Positions 16,003-25,924 are shown, numbered from the stretch's first letter. The stretch: DNA of 64,000 bases from Clostridia bacterium (GCA_017500855.1 JAFVYC010000024.1:1-64000); one strand, 5' to 3'. Notes: generated from the sequence alone by a model not told the origin. Program-made: numbers and translations.

Positions 16003-19000
16003 GTGCTTTATCTCAAAAAAATCGAAATGTACGGCTTCAAAAGTTTTGCCGACAAAATAGAATTGCGTTTTGACCAACCAATCACAGGTATTGTTGGTCC
16101 TAACGGCTGTGGAAAAAGCAACGTTTCCGACGCTATCCGTTGGGTTTTGGGTGAACAAAGCACCAAAACACTTCGTGGTAAAGTCATGCAGGACTTGATT
16201 TTTGGAGGTACCGACAGCCGAAAATCTATGAGCTACTGCGAAGTTTCGTTGTTTTTGGACAACACAACAAGGCTTTTCCCCATTCAAATGGACGAAATCA
16301 TCATCAGCCGTAAGTTGTACCGCAACAACGAAAGCGAGTACTCGTTGAACCGCAACGTTGTCAGACTGCGTGACATCCAAGAAATGCTTCGTGGTGTGGG
16401 ACTTGGCAAGGAAGGCTACAGCATCGTTGGGCAAGGCCGTATGGACGCCGTGCTCAACGCTCGCCCTGAAGATCGCCGTGCTATCTTTGAAGAAGCGCTT
16501 GGCATTTCTTCCTTCCGTCAAAAGAAAAAGGAAACGGAACACCGTTTGGACAAGACCCGTGGCAACATGGAAAACCTTCTTGTTGTTTTGGACGAATTGA
16601 AGCGCCAAATTGATCCCTTGAAGCGCCAATCCACAGTTGCAAGAAAGTACATGGATTTGTACCAAGAATTGCGCTTGAAGGAAATCAACGCCTACATCTA
16701 CGGCTACGACAATGCCAGCCAAGACAAGGAAAATTGCCGTGCCAAAATTCAAGGCTTGCAAGAAGAAATTGCCCACAAGGAAAGACTTTTTGCCGAACTC
16801 AACGACAAGTACGACCAACTTTTCAACCGTCGCAACAGCATCGACATGGAAGTCAAGCAACTGCGTGAGCAACAACTTGACCTTGCCGTTAGCGTGCAAA
16901 AGAAGGAAGGTCAACAAAATCTTGCTCAAGAACGCATAAACAACTGCCAAAAGGACATCGAGGACACTCACGCACTCATTGCACAGTACCAAAAGGAAAT
17001 GCAAGAAGTTGCCGAGAACCTTGAAAAAACACAACATTTGCTTGCAAAAAGAAGGCAAGAAAAGGCTGATTTGGAGCAAGAAATTGCGCAAATCAACAAG
17101 CAATTCGGCGCAGTTTCCACAAGGGCGGAAGGCGTTTCTTCCCAACTTGCCAACTTCGAACAAAAGTTGGAACAAATTGTTGCGGAAATTTCCAAGTGCA
17201 ACACGGCAATTGCCAGTTGCGAAGCGGAAAAATCCACTTTGGAATCTCGCCTTGTGGAAATCAACGAAAGGTCGCAACAACTTTCCATCAAATTGCAGGA
17301 ATCCGCAGGGGAAGAAGGCGACTTGATTGGCAAGTACGAACAATTGCTAAAAGACAAGGAAAACGTGGAAAAAGCCATTGCTTCCTTGAAGCCACAAATC
17401 AAAAAGTTGGAAGGCATGCAATTCGATTTGAACAGAGAATTGCAACACAAACAACAAGAGTACGCAAGTGTTAAAGGTGGCGTAGACTTGTTGATGGACT
17501 TTGCCAAAAACTACAAGGGCTACCAAGACAGCGTCAAGAACTTGATGCAAGATGCATTGCACGACCAAGAACTGGCATCGCACATTTGTGGTGTAGTTGC
17601 CAACCTCATCAAGGTTGAGCCACGCTACCAACAAGCAATTGAAGTTGCCCTTGGCGCAAGATTGCAAAGCATCGTGACGGAAACGGAAGAAGATTCCAAG
17701 TACCTCATTCAACATTTGAAAAACAACAAGTACGGCCGTGCAACCTTCTTGCCGGTAAGTTCCATGAAGCCACACGGAATTGACCATCCGGAAGTTTTGA
17801 AGGAACAAGGCGTGCTTGGAATTGCTTGCGACCTTGTTTCTTTCGACAGTCACTACAATTCCGTTTTCAAATCCATTTTGGGTGGTATCGTTGTTGTGGA
17901 CACCTACGACAATGCAATTGCCATCAGCCGTAAGTATCGCTACTCCCACCGTATGGTAACTTTGACGGGGGAACGCATTGCAAACGACGGTTCTTTGGAA
18001 GGTGGTAGCAGTAGGTTCCATTCCAGCAACTTGCTGAGCTACGACACACAAATTTCCCAAAAACAACAATTGTTGCAACAAATCAAAGAGTTGCTTTTGC
18101 AAGCCGAACAAAACAAGGCAAATTGCGACAAGCAACTTGCTGAACTTCGCCAACAAGGCGCAAGTTTGGCAGATCAACTTGCTCAATTGAACATTGACAT
18201 TGCAACATTCCGTGAAAAAATTGAAACGTCCAACACCTTGAACAATTCCGACAAGCAAAGCATTCTTGGCTTGACTTCGGAAAAGGAAAAGATTTCCGAC
18301 CGTTTGGCTTTGTTGGATGCAGGCTACACAAAGGCCAGCGCAAGGTTGGAAGAATTGCAAAATGCCGAAGCAAAACTTCGCCAAAGATTGCGCACAACCA
18401 AGGACACTTTGCAAGCGGAAATGACGTCCAAAGATGGAATTTTTGCATCCTTGAACGAAAAACGCTACCGTTTGGCAATTTTGGAAAACAACATTTCCGC
18501 ATCGGAAAAGGAAATTGCCCAAGGCGACATTCGCATCGTCAACTTGCAACGCCTTGTCAAGGACAAGGAAGAACACATTGTTCAAATGCAAAAAGCGCTT
18601 GATCAATTGTACGAAATCTTCAACGAAAGTTTGGAAAACGAAGAGTTGCAACAACAAATGGAAGAACTTTCCCAAAAGATCAACTCTGCCGACCAATTGA
18701 AGGTGCAACTTGACCAAGAATTCCAAATGACAGGCGAACGCCGTATGGAATTGAACGGCGAATTGGAAAACTTGCGTGGTTCCGTGGAAAAGGAAGAGTA
18801 CGTTCTTTCCCGCATCGACCAAGATTTGTTGGAATTGCAACAACGTGTTTTGGACGAGTACGGTGTGACCTACTCCGCAGCAATGCAGTTCAAGGACGAA
18901 AACTACAACAAGGAAGAAGGCAAAGTTCGCATTTCCGAACTCAAAGCGGCAATTCAAAAGTTGGGCAACGTCAACGTCAACGCAATTCAAGATTTGGAAG

Positions 19001-19581
19001 AAGTGCAAACCCGCTACGACGACTTGTCCAAGCAACTAGACGACATGAGGAAGGCGGAAGAAGACTTGTTGACAGCGCTTTCCGAATTGACAAGCAACAT
19101 TGAAGTCAGATTCAACGAAGGCATGACCAAAATCAACGACAATTTCAAAACTGTTTTCAGGGAATTGTTCAACGGCGGTAATGCAAGGTTGTACATCGAC
19201 ACCGACCCCACCAAGGCAAGTTTGGACCATGGTGTGGAAATTGAAGCGCAACCCCCGGGAAAGAAATTGCAAAACATTTCCTTGCTTTCCGGTGGCGAAC
19301 GCACAATGACGGCAGCGGCAATTTTGTTTGCTATTCTCAAGTTCAACCCAATGCCGTTCTGCGTACTGGACGAAATTGAAGCAGCGTTGGACGATGCCAA
19401 TGCCGAAAGAATTTCCAAGTACTTGCGCAAATTCTCCGAATCTACTCAATTTATTGTTATCACCCACAAAAAGCCAACAATGGAAAACGCCGACGTTTTG
19501 TACGGCGTAACAATGGAAGAAAAGGGCGTTTCCAAGATTGTTTCCGTAAAACTGACCGAAGCAATCAAGCAAGCACAGTAA
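16003..19581 (+). CDS. smc: Chromosome partition protein SMC
   Basis: 1192 residues, full length. ATPase of the condensin complex with ScpA/ScpB. Walker A GPNGCGKSN at 32-40; long coiled coil about 170-500; hinge about 505-680 (GVVANLIKVEPRYQQAIEVALG and GRATFLPVSSM); second coiled coil to about 1020; C-terminal signature LLSGGERTMTA near 1093 and Walker B FCVLDEIEAALDD near 1120. GTG start directly after the rnc stop. A 12-base gap leads to ftsY. Confidence 0.97.
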   Translation: MLYLKKIEMYGFKSFADKIELRFDQPITGIVGPNGCGKSNVSDAIRWVLGEQSTKTLRGKVMQDLIFGGTDSRKSMSYCEVSLFLDNTTRLFPIQMDEIIISRKLYRNNESEYSLNRNVVRLRDIQEMLRGVGLGKEGYSIVGQGRMDAVLNARPEDRRAIFEEALGISSFRQKKKETEHRLDKTRGNMENLLVVLDELKRQIDPLKRQSTVARKYMDLYQELRLKEINAYIYGYDNASQDKENCRAKIQGLQEEIAHKERLFAELNDKYDQLFNRRNSIDMEVKQLREQQLDLAVSVQKKEGQQNLAQERINNCQKDIEDTHALIAQYQKEMQEVAENLEKTQHLLAKRRQEKADLEQEIAQINKQFGAVSTRAEGVSSQLANFEQKLEQIVAEISKCNTAIASCEAEKSTLESRLVEINERSQQLSIKLQESAGEEGDLIGKYEQLLKDKENVEKAIASLKPQIKKLEGMQFDLNRELQHKQQEYASVKGGVDLLMDFAKNYKGYQDSVKNLMQDALHDQELASHICGVVANLIKVEPRYQQAIEVALGARLQSIVTETEEDSKYLIQHLKNNKYGRATFLPVSSMKPHGIDHPEVLKEQGVLGIACDLVSFDSHYNSVFKSILGGIVVVDTYDNAIAISRKYRYSHRMVTLTGERIANDGSLEGGSSRFHSSNLLSYDTQISQKQQLLQQIKELLLQAEQNKANCDKQLAELRQQGASLADQLAQLNIDIATFREKIETSNTLNNSDKQSILGLTSEKEKISDRLALLDAGYTKASARLEELQNAEAKLRQRLRTTKDTLQAEMTSKDGIFASLNEKRYRLAILENNISASEKEIAQGDIRIVNLQRLVKDKEEHIVQMQKALDQLYEIFNESLENEELQQQMEELSQKINSADQLKVQLDQEFQMTGERRMELNGELENLRGSVEKEEYVLSRIDQDLLELQQRVLDEYGVTYSAAMQFKDENYNKEEGKVRISELKAAIQKLGNVNVNAIQDLEEVQTRYDDLSKQLDDMRKAEEDLLTALSELTSNIEVRFNEGMTKINDNFKTVFRELFNGGNARLYIDTDPTKASLDHGVEIEAQPPGKKLQNISLLSGGERTMTAAAILFAILKFNPMPFCVLDEIEAALDDANAERISKYLRKFSESTQFIVITHKKPTMENADVLYGVTMEEKGVSKIVSVKLTEAIKQAQ

Positions 19582-19593
19582 GAGAGGTAACAA

Positions 19594-20487
19594 ATGGGCT
19601 TTTTTCAAAAAATTATCGACGGTTTGAGGAAAACCAAGCAACAAATTGGTTTCAAACTCAACGAATTGTTCAAACGTGGCATTTTCGATGAAGACTTCTA
19701 CGATGATTTGGAATGCATTTTGCTTTCCAGCGACATTGGCGAAGACACAACGGTGGACATCATTGACGAACTGCGTGAACGCATGCGCAAGGACAGGGTT
19801 TCCGATGCCAAAAAGGCAAACGAATACCTGCGCCAAGTGATGGCGGACATTTTGGGCGACGAAGCGTTTGAGTTTTCCACACCTTGCGTAATCATGGTTG
19901 CAGGCGTCAACGGCGTTGGCAAAACAACAACCATCGGCAAACTTGCAAACATTTTTGTCAAGCAAGGTAAATCCGTTGTTATTGCTGCGGCAGACACTTT
20001 CCGTGCGGCTGCAGGCGAACAGTTGGAAGTTTGGGCAAACCGTGCCAAAGTGCGCATCATCAAGCACGAAGAAGGTAGCGACCCTGCTGCAGTTGTTTTC
20101 GACGCCGTTTCCTCGGCAAAAAGCCGTGGAACGGACATTGTGCTTGTAGACACAGCCGGACGTTTGCACAACAAAAAGAATTTGATGGAAGAATTGAAAA
20201 AGATTGACCGTGTTGTGGACAGAGAATGGCCACAAGCCGACAGAAAAAACCTCATCGTTTTGGATGCAACCACAGGTCAAAATGCCATTCAACAAGTGGA
20301 CGTTTTCAACGAAGCAATCGACATCGACGGCATTGTGCTTACCAAGTTGGACGGCACAGCCAAGGGTGGTGTGGTGCTTCAAATCAAGCACGACATGGAC
20401 ATTCCCGTGTACTTTGTTGGCGTTGGCGAAGGTATCGACGACTTGTTGCAATTTGATGCGCAAAGCTACATTGAAGGAATTATCTAG
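19594..20487 (+). CDS. ftsY: Signal recognition particle receptor FtsY
   Basis: 297 residues, the short form without the acidic A domain. SRP-type GTPase that docks ribosome-nascent chain complexes on the membrane. N domain 1-90; G1 GVNGVGKTTTIGK near 108-120, DTFRAAAGEQLE, DTAGRLHNKKNLMEEL near 188 and TKLDGTAKGGV near 249. ATG after AGAGAGGTAACAA. Followed by a terminator, so the rnc-smc-ftsY transcript ends here. Confidence 0.96.
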   Translation: MGFFQKIIDGLRKTKQQIGFKLNELFKRGIFDEDFYDDLECILLSSDIGEDTTVDIIDELRERMRKDRVSDAKKANEYLRQVMADILGDEAFEFSTPCVIMVAGVNGVGKTTTIGKLANIFVKQGKSVVIAAADTFRAAAGEQLEVWANRAKVRIIKHEEGSDPAAVVFDAVSSAKSRGTDIVLVDTAGRLHNKKNLMEELKKIDRVVDREWPQADRKNLIVLDATTGQNAIQQVDVFNEAIDIDGIVLTKLDGTAKGGVVLQIKHDMDIPVYFVGVGEGIDDLLQFDAQSYIEGII

Positions 20488-20495
20488 CAAAAATC

Positions 20496-20527
20496 AAGCA
20501 GAGCCAAACTTTGGCTTTGCTTTTTTT
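20496..20527 (+). terminator. Terminator after ftsY
   Basis: AAGCA and AGCCAAA pair with TTTGGCT and TTGCTT around a single base, followed by a long T run. Confidence 0.8.
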
Positions 20528-20587
20528 GTTATCAACAAAGTTTGTGCAAATTTCTTGTGTAAAAGATGGAAAAATTGCAAAAAACAG

Positions 20588-20616
20588 TTGACAAAAACCG
20601 TGTAAAATAGTATCAT
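20588..20616 (+). promoter_or_regulatory. ylxM-ffh promoter
   Basis: TTGACA, 17 bases, TATCAT; start near 20623, 45 bases before the ylxM ATG. Confidence 0.6.
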
Positions 20617-20667
20617 ATGTGCTGTAAAGCCAAAATGCTTTACAGCAATTTTCCAAGGGGTGCAAAA

Positions 20668-20973
20668 ATGTCGCTTTCCAAACTGCAATTGTCGCAACTG
20701 CTTGCCGTGTACGGCGCAATGCTGACGGACAAACAACGTGACGTTGTGGATATGTACTGCGATTGTGATTGTTCCTTGTCGGAAATTGCCGAGGAAATTG
20801 GCATTTCCCGTCAGGGTGTGCGAGATGCAATTCTCAATGCGGAAAAAACACTTTCCAAATTGGAAGAAAGTTTGCACATTGCCGAATTGTCCAAGCAACT
20901 TTCCATTGCAGTAGAAAATGGAGATTTGCAACAAATTGGCGAAATTGCCAAAAAATTTGTCGGAAAGGAGTAG
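20668..20973 (+). CDS. ylxM: YlxM helix-turn-helix protein
   Basis: 101 residues, UPF0122/YlxM family. A sigma-70 region 4-like helix-turn-helix is visible at about 18-60 (LTDKQRDVVDMYCDCDCSLSEIAEEIGISRQGVRDAI). Encoded directly ahead of ffh in nearly all Firmicutes and thought to act with the SRP system. ATG at 20668 behind AAGGGG; a longer ATG at 20617 lies on the predicted transcription start and lacks a site. Three bases separate it from the ffh GTG. Confidence 0.88.
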   Translation: MSLSKLQLSQLLAVYGAMLTDKQRDVVDMYCDCDCSLSEIAEEIGISRQGVRDAILNAEKTLSKLEESLHIAELSKQLSIAVENGDLQQIGEIAKKFVGKE

Positions 20974-20976
20974 CAA

Positions 20977-22287
20977 GTGGCACTGTTTTCTAACTTAACA
21001 GATAAAATCAACCACGTTTTTTCCAAATTGGCAAACCGTGGTGCGTTGACTGAACTGGAAATCAAGGATGCAATGCGTGAAGTGCGCAGGGCGTTGTTGG
21101 AAGCCGACGTAAACATTTCCGTAGCCAAGGACTTTGTCAACAAAGTGACGCAAAAAGCCGTTGGCGAAGAAATTTTGAAGTCGCTGACTCCAGGTCAACA
21201 AGTCATCAAAATTGTAAACGAAGAACTCATTGAACTGATGGGTTCAACACAAAGCAAACTTGGTGTTTCGCCAAAATTGCCCACAATCATCATGATGTGT
21301 GGCTTGCAAGGCGCCGGCAAAACCACAATGTGTGGAAAACTTGCCATGTACTTGCAAAAACAAGGCAAAAAAGTTTTGCTTTGCGCCGACGACATCTACC
21401 GTCCTGCAGCAATCAAGCAATTGGAAATTGTTGCGCAAAAGGCAAAAGCGGGATTTTTCCAAATGGGGCAAATCGACCCCACCAAAATTGCCAAAGAGGG
21501 CGTGAAGTACGCCGAAAAGAACGGCTACGACACGGTTATCATCGACACGGCAGGTCGTTTGCACATCGACCAACAATTGATGGACGAACTCAAATCCATC
21601 AAAAAGGCAGTCAACGTGTTCGAAACGTTGCTTGTTGTTGACTCCATGGTGGGTCAAGACGCAGTAAACGTTGCCAAAACCTTCGACGAACAGTTGGATA
21701 TTTCCGGCGTCATCATGACAAAGTTGGATGGCGACACACGTGGTGGCGCAACGCTTTCCATCAAGGCAATCACAGGCAAACCCATCAAATTCTGTGGTAT
21801 TGGCGAAAAGATGGAAGACCTTGAACCGTTCCATCCGGACAGAATGGCATCCCGCATTTTGGGCATGGGCGACGTGCTTACACTCATCGAAAAGGCGCAA
21901 ACGGCAATTTCCGAAGAAGATGCCTTGAAGATGGCCCGCAAAATGAAGGAAGCAAGTTTCGACTTGAACGACTACTTGGAGCAATTTGAAAACGTTGCCA
22001 AAATGGGCGACATCAACCAACTTGTTTCCATGTTCCCCGGCGCAGGCAAACTGAAACTTGGCGAACAAAAAATTGACGAAAAGCAAATGCAACGCAACAA
22101 AGCAATCATTCTGTCGATGACAAAGGAAGAGCGTTCAAACCCACGCATTCTCAACTACTCTCGCCGAAAGCGCATTGCAAAAGGTTGCGGATTGGACGTT
22201 TCCGACGTCAACAAGCTCATCAAACAGTACGAAACGGCACGAGATTTGATGAAGCGAATGATGAAAACAAAAAAACTACCTTTCTAG
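20977..22287 (+). CDS. ffh: Signal recognition particle protein Ffh
   Basis: 436 residues. Binds signal peptides and SRP RNA and delivers nascent chains to FtsY. NG domain: GLQGAGKTTMCGKL near 108-121, DIYRPAAIKQL, DTAGRLHID near 188, TKLDGDTRGGA near 247. The M domain from about 300 has the Met-rich GDINQLVSMFPGAGK and the RNA-binding SMTKEERSNPRILNYSRRKRIAKG near 383-406. GTG start behind GGAAAGGAG. Confidence 0.96.
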   Translation: MALFSNLTDKINHVFSKLANRGALTELEIKDAMREVRRALLEADVNISVAKDFVNKVTQKAVGEEILKSLTPGQQVIKIVNEELIELMGSTQSKLGVSPKLPTIIMMCGLQGAGKTTMCGKLAMYLQKQGKKVLLCADDIYRPAAIKQLEIVAQKAKAGFFQMGQIDPTKIAKEGVKYAEKNGYDTVIIDTAGRLHIDQQLMDELKSIKKAVNVFETLLVVDSMVGQDAVNVAKTFDEQLDISGVIMTKLDGDTRGGATLSIKAITGKPIKFCGIGEKMEDLEPFHPDRMASRILGMGDVLTLIEKAQTAISEEDALKMARKMKEASFDLNDYLEQFENVAKMGDINQLVSMFPGAGKLKLGEQKIDEKQMQRNKAIILSMTKEERSNPRILNYSRRKRIAKGCGLDVSDVNKLIKQYETARDLMKRMMKTKKLPF

Positions 22288-22360
22288 GTGAACTACTCTT
22301 TTGAAATTCAAAAGGTTCAAATATCAAAAAAAAACAATAATACATTTGGAGGAACAAAAA

Positions 22361-22612
22361 ATGGCAGTAAAAATGAGATTGACAAGAATGGGTGACAAGA
22401 AAAGTCCTTTCTACCGTGTTGTAGTTATCGACTCTCACAAGGCACGTGACGGACAATACGTAGACCTTGTTGGAACATACAACCCATTGAACGAAGAAAT
22501 CAAAATCGACGTTGAAAAGGCAAAGAAATGGATTGCTTGCGGTGTTCAACCCACAGAAACAGTAAAATCTTTGCTCGTTCGTGAAAACGTTATCGAAGGC
22601 AAGAAGGCGTAG
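22361..22612 (+). CDS. rpsP: 30S ribosomal protein S16
   Basis: 83 residues. [20 protein letters not shown] is diagnostic of S16. ATG at 22361 behind TTGGAGGAAC; longer upstream starts have no site. Heads the rpsP-khpA-rimM-trmD ribosome-maturation block. Confidence 0.97.
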   Translation: MAVKMRLTRMGDKKSPFYRVVVIDSHKARDGQYVDLVGTYNPLNEEIKIDVEKAKKWIACGVQPTETVKSLLVRENVIEGKKA

Positions 22613-22630
22613 TATTTGCAGGTGTCTGAT

Positions 22631-22861
22631 ATGTTGGAACTTGTAAAGTACATCGTAGAACAACTTGTTGAAGACAAATCTGCAATCAACATCACTTCTT
22701 CACAAACGGAAAACGGCGAAACAATCACCATTCGTGTGGCAGAAGGCGACATTGGCAAGGTTATCGGCAAACAAGGCAAAATTGCTATGGCCATTCGTAC
22801 TTTGGCGAAAGCTGTTGGTATCAAAGAAGGCAAAAGATACAATATTGAAATAGAAGACTAA
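22631..22861 (+). CDS. khpA: KH-domain RNA-binding protein KhpA
   Basis: 76 residues, the single-KH YlqC/KhpA family that pairs with KhpB/Jag and binds RNAs linked to cell elongation. The KH core is at 40-58 (EGDIGKVIGKQGKIAMAIR; the GxxG loop GKQG). ATG at 22631; a TTG at 22616 is unlikely. Between rpsP and rimM as in other Firmicutes. Confidence 0.9.
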   Translation: MLELVKYIVEQLVEDKSAINITSSQTENGETITIRVAEGDIGKVIGKQGKIAMAIRTLAKAVGIKEGKRYNIEIED

Positions 22862-22874
22862 TTTCGCTGTGAAT

Positions 22875-22903
22875 TTGCCACAAGGGTTTCTTGTGGCAAT
22901 TTT
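22875..22903 (+). terminator. Hairpin in the khpA-rimM gap
   Basis: TTGCCACAAG (22875-22884) and CTTGTGGCAA (22890-22899) form a perfect 10-bp stem followed by TTTT. With only four T it may attenuate rather than end transcription. Confidence 0.55.
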
Positions 22904-22924
22904 GCTATGCAAAGAGGAAAAACT

Positions 22925-23428
22925 ATGAAAATGGAAGTAGGCAAGGTGCTAAAAGCACAAGGAATCAAGGGCGAAGTGAAAATTTCCTGTCTGTTGGACA
23001 GCCCAACTTTGCTAAAAAAAATCAAAACAATGTACTTGGGTGTTGCAACGTACAACGTGGAAAAAATGCGTTGTGACGACAAATTTTGCTACGTTCTTTT
23101 CAAGGAAGTTGCCGACAGAAACCAAGCGGAATTGCTTCGCAACAAAAGCGTTTTTGTCAACAAGGAAGACATTGTGTTGGACGAAGGCAGGTACTTCATC
23201 GAAGACCTTGTTGGTTGCAACGTGGTGTTGGACGACGGCACGCAAATTGGAAAAGTGGAGGACGTGTTGCAATATGGCGCAGCCGACGTCATTGTTTGCC
23301 AAGGGGAAAAATGCGAAATTTCATTTCCTTTCTTGGAAGACCTTCCTGTGAGCATCGACGTTGCCAAGGGGGAAATTGTGCTGTTGGCAAAGAGATTTGC
23401 GGAGGTGGCAGTGTACAATGAAGATTGA
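22925..23428 (+). CDS. rimM: Ribosome maturation factor RimM
   Basis: 167 residues. Two beta-barrel domains: N-terminal VGKVLKAQGIKGEVKI (4-19) binding S19, and C-terminal PRC-barrel from about 90 (YFIEDLVGCNVVLDDGTQIGKVEDV). Helps assemble the 30S head. ATG at 22925 behind AGAGGAAAAACT. Its end overlaps trmD by 11 bases. Confidence 0.93.
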   Translation: MKMEVGKVLKAQGIKGEVKISCLLDSPTLLKKIKTMYLGVATYNVEKMRCDDKFCYVLFKEVADRNQAELLRNKSVFVNKEDIVLDEGRYFIEDLVGCNVVLDDGTQIGKVEDVLQYGAADVIVCQGEKCEISFPFLEDLPVSIDVAKGEIVLLAKRFAEVAVYNED

Positions 23429-24089
23429 CGTGTTGACACTTTTTCCCGAGATGTTTGTTGCGTTGGACAGTTCGTTGATTGGCAAAGCCAAGGCAAAGGG
23501 CTTGTTCCAAATGAATTGCCACAACATTCGTGACTACTCGCTAGACAAGCACAAGAGTTGCGACGACACACCGTTTGGCGGTGGCGCAGGCATGGTGATG
23601 ACTCCACAACCAATTCACGACTGCATTTTGGCAGTAGACCCCGAGCGTAAGGCAAAACGCATCTACATGTCGCCACGTGGCAAAAGGCTCGACCAACAGC
23701 TGGTAAAGCAACTTGCACAGGAAGAAAACTTGCTGTTTTTGTGTGGCCACTACGAAGGCGTTGACCAACGTGTTTTGGACTTGGACATCGACATGGAACT
23801 GAGCATTGGCGACTATGTTTTGTCTGGTGGCGAACTGCCTGCAATGGTGGTTATCGACTCAATTTTGAGATACGTCCCCAACGTTTTGGGCAACAAGCAG
23901 TCTACCGAGGAGGAATCTTTTTCCTCCAATTTGTTGGAATACCCTCACTACACAAGACCACAAGAATTTTTGGGATTGACCGTTCCGGAAGTGCTTGTCA
24001 GTGGCAACCATGCCAAAATTGAAGCGTGGCGAAAGCAACAATCTTTGGAAATAACAAAGAAAAATCGCCCCGACTTGTTGGAGGAATGA
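23418..24089 (+). CDS. trmD: tRNA (guanine-37 N1)-methyltransferase
   Basis: 223 residues. Uses SAM to make m1G37, preventing frameshifts. Trefoil-knot motifs: MKIDVLTLFPEMF start, DDTPFGGGAGMVM (49-61), CGHYEGVDQRV near 108-118 and SIGDYVLSGGELPAMVVID near 127-145. Start inside rimM behind GGAGGTGG; the stop overlaps the rbgA ATG. Confidence 0.95.
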   Translation: MKIDVLTLFPEMFVALDSSLIGKAKAKGLFQMNCHNIRDYSLDKHKSCDDTPFGGGAGMVMTPQPIHDCILAVDPERKAKRIYMSPRGKRLDQQLVKQLAQEENLLFLCGHYEGVDQRVLDLDIDMELSIGDYVLSGGELPAMVVIDSILRYVPNVLGNKQSTEEESFSSNLLEYPHYTRPQEFLGLTVPEVLVSGNHAKIEAWRKQQSLEITKKNRPDLLEE

Positions 24090-24982
24090 TGAACATTCAA
24101 TGGTTTCCCGGTCACATGACCAAAGCCCTCCGAATGATGGAGGCAAACGTTGGAATTGTTGACATTGTTGGCTACGTGCTGGATGCCCGTGCGCCCATGT
24201 CCTGTTTCAACCCCAGTTTCGAAAAAATCATTGGCAACAAGCCGTGTTTGTTCATTTTGAACAAGTGTGACCTTGCCGACAAGTCCAAGGTGGATTTGTG
24301 GTGCAACTACTTTGCCCAAAGTGGCATCAAGTACGTCAAGGTTACGGCAACGGCTTCTGCCGAAGCAAGCAAAATCACATCGGCTTTTGGCGAAATTGCC
24401 AAGGGTTTGAAGGACAAATTGCGTGCCAAGGGCGTGTACAAGCCTGTGAGATGCCTCATTTTGGGCGTTCCCAACTGTGGCAAATCCACCCTCATCAACT
24501 GCTTGGCAGGAAGAAAAAGCGTTGTGACGGGCGACAGGCCCGGCGTGACAAAAGGCAAGCAATGGGTGCGCCTTCAAAACGGTTTGGAACTGCTGGACAC
24601 CCCGGGCACACTTTGGCCCAAATTCGAAGACGAAAAGGTGGCTTCAAGGCTGTGCTTTGTTGGAAGCATCAAGGACGACATTGTTGAAGATATCTACGCA
24701 TTGTCACTTTTGCTTGTTGAAGAATTGCAAACGCAGTACCCCAAACTGTTGGAAGAAAGGTACAAATTGCAAGTTGAAAACAAACAACCCGACGTACTTT
24801 TTGAAGAAATTGCAAAAAAACGTGGCTACGTTGTGCGTGGTGGCGAAATTGACTACGAACGCACGGCAAAAGCCATTTTGGACGATTTCCGCAAGGGAAA
24901 AATTGGCAAAGTCACTTTTGACGTGCCACCACAAGCGCACTTGAAAGTGAAAAACAGCACAAAAGGAGAACAATCTTGCTAG
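24089..24982 (+). CDS. rbgA: Ribosome biogenesis GTPase RbgA (YlqF)
   Basis: 297 residues. Circularly permuted GTPase needed for late 50S assembly. Starts NIQWFPGHMTKALR, the family marker; the G4 NKCD motif (near 60) precedes G1 GVPNCGKSTLIN (near 128-139), and DTPGTLWP gives G3. C-terminal ANTAR-like helical part from about 200. The first of two ATGs (24086) overlaps the trmD stop; 24089 fits the family start. GGAGG at 24080. Confidence 0.93.
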   Translation: MNIQWFPGHMTKALRMMEANVGIVDIVGYVLDARAPMSCFNPSFEKIIGNKPCLFILNKCDLADKSKVDLWCNYFAQSGIKYVKVTATASAEASKITSAFGEIAKGLKDKLRAKGVYKPVRCLILGVPNCGKSTLINCLAGRKSVVTGDRPGVTKGKQWVRLQNGLELLDTPGTLWPKFEDEKVASRLCFVGSIKDDIVEDIYALSLLLVEELQTQYPKLLEERYKLQVENKQPDVLFEEIAKKRGYVVRGGEIDYERTAKAILDDFRKGKIGKVTFDVPPQAHLKVKNSTKGEQSC

Positions 24983-25566
24983 AATACGAACAAATGATGC
25001 TACAAAACGGTGCAAGTTTTGTTGCTGGAGTGGACGAAGCAGGGCGTGGCCCATTGGCTGGCCCGGTTGTTGTTGCTGCAGTTTGCATGCCTCTGGACAA
25101 CATTGTTGAAGGCATCAACGACAGCAAAAAACTTTCGGCAAAAAAGCGAGACAAGTTGTTCGACGTCATCATGCAAACGGCGTTGGAAGTGCAAGTTGCC
25201 GTTGTGGACGAGCAAACGATAGACCGCATCAACATTTTGAACGCCACAAAGCAAGGCATGGTGCAAGTTATAAACGGTTTGCAAAAGGCCGATGCTGTGC
25301 TTATTGACGCCGTCAAACTCAACATCAACAAGGCAACAATGTCTATTATTCACGGCGACGCATTGAGCTACAACATTGCCGCAGCAAGCATTGTTGCAAA
25401 AGTCACAAGGGACAGGATGATGTTGGACTACCACAATCAGTACCCGCAGTACAACTTTGCAAAACACAAGGGCTACGGCACGGCGGAACACATCAAATTG
25501 CTCAAAGAGCACGGTCCGTGTCCCATTCATCGCAGATCATTTATTGGTCACTTTGTTGAAGTATGA
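24976..25566 (+). CDS. rnhB: Ribonuclease HII
   Basis: 196 residues. Removes RNA from RNA-DNA hybrids, including single misincorporated ribonucleotides. VAGVDEAGRGPLAGPVV (16-32) holds catalytic Asp and Glu; DAVKLN near 100 and AAASIVAKVTRDRMM near 125-139 supply the others. TTG start 7 bases inside rbgA behind AAAAGGAGAACAATC. Stop overlaps the yraN ATG. Confidence 0.94.
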   Translation: MLEYEQMMLQNGASFVAGVDEAGRGPLAGPVVVAAVCMPLDNIVEGINDSKKLSAKKRDKLFDVIMQTALEVQVAVVDEQTIDRINILNATKQGMVQVINGLQKADAVLIDAVKLNINKATMSIIHGDALSYNIAAASIVAKVTRDRMMLDYHNQYPQYNFAKHKGYGTAEHIKLLKEHGPCPIHRRSFIGHFVEV

Positions 25567-25907
25567 ACACACACGTTGTAGGTGTGAAAGGTGAAAAACT
25601 TGCCCTGGAATACCTGAAAAAACAAAAATACAAAATTGTTGAACAAAATTTCCGTTGCTCTTTTGGCGAGTTGGACATTGTTGCAACCGACGGCAACTAC
25701 ATTGTTTTTGTGGAAGTCAAATCTCGCAAGAACGATGCTTTTGGCTTGCCAAGGCAGGCAGTGGATTGGCGCAAGCAAAAAGTTATTGTGCGATGCGCAA
25801 AGTACTGGCTTTCCAGCAACAAGAAAACCGGCACACCATGCAGGTTTGAGGTGGTGGAAATTTTGGGAGATCAAATAACCTTGCTAAAAGATGCATTTAG
25901 GGCATAA
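25563..25907 (+). CDS. yraN: UPF0102 (YraN) endonuclease-like protein
   Basis: 114 residues. GEKLALEYLKKQKYKIVEQNFRCSFGELDIVATDGNYIVFVEVKSR is spread over 10-55 and matches the restriction-like fold (GE-D-ExK), with Asp38, Glu51 and Lys53 as presumed metal ligands. Biological role unclear. Overlaps rnhB by four bases, the usual neighbour order. Confidence 0.88.
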   Translation: MNTHVVGVKGEKLALEYLKKQKYKIVEQNFRCSFGELDIVATDGNYIVFVEVKSRKNDAFGLPRQAVDWRKQKVIVRCAKYWLSSNKKTGTPCRFEVVEILGDQITLLKDAFRA

Positions 25908-25924
25908 AAACAGCGTAAAAACGC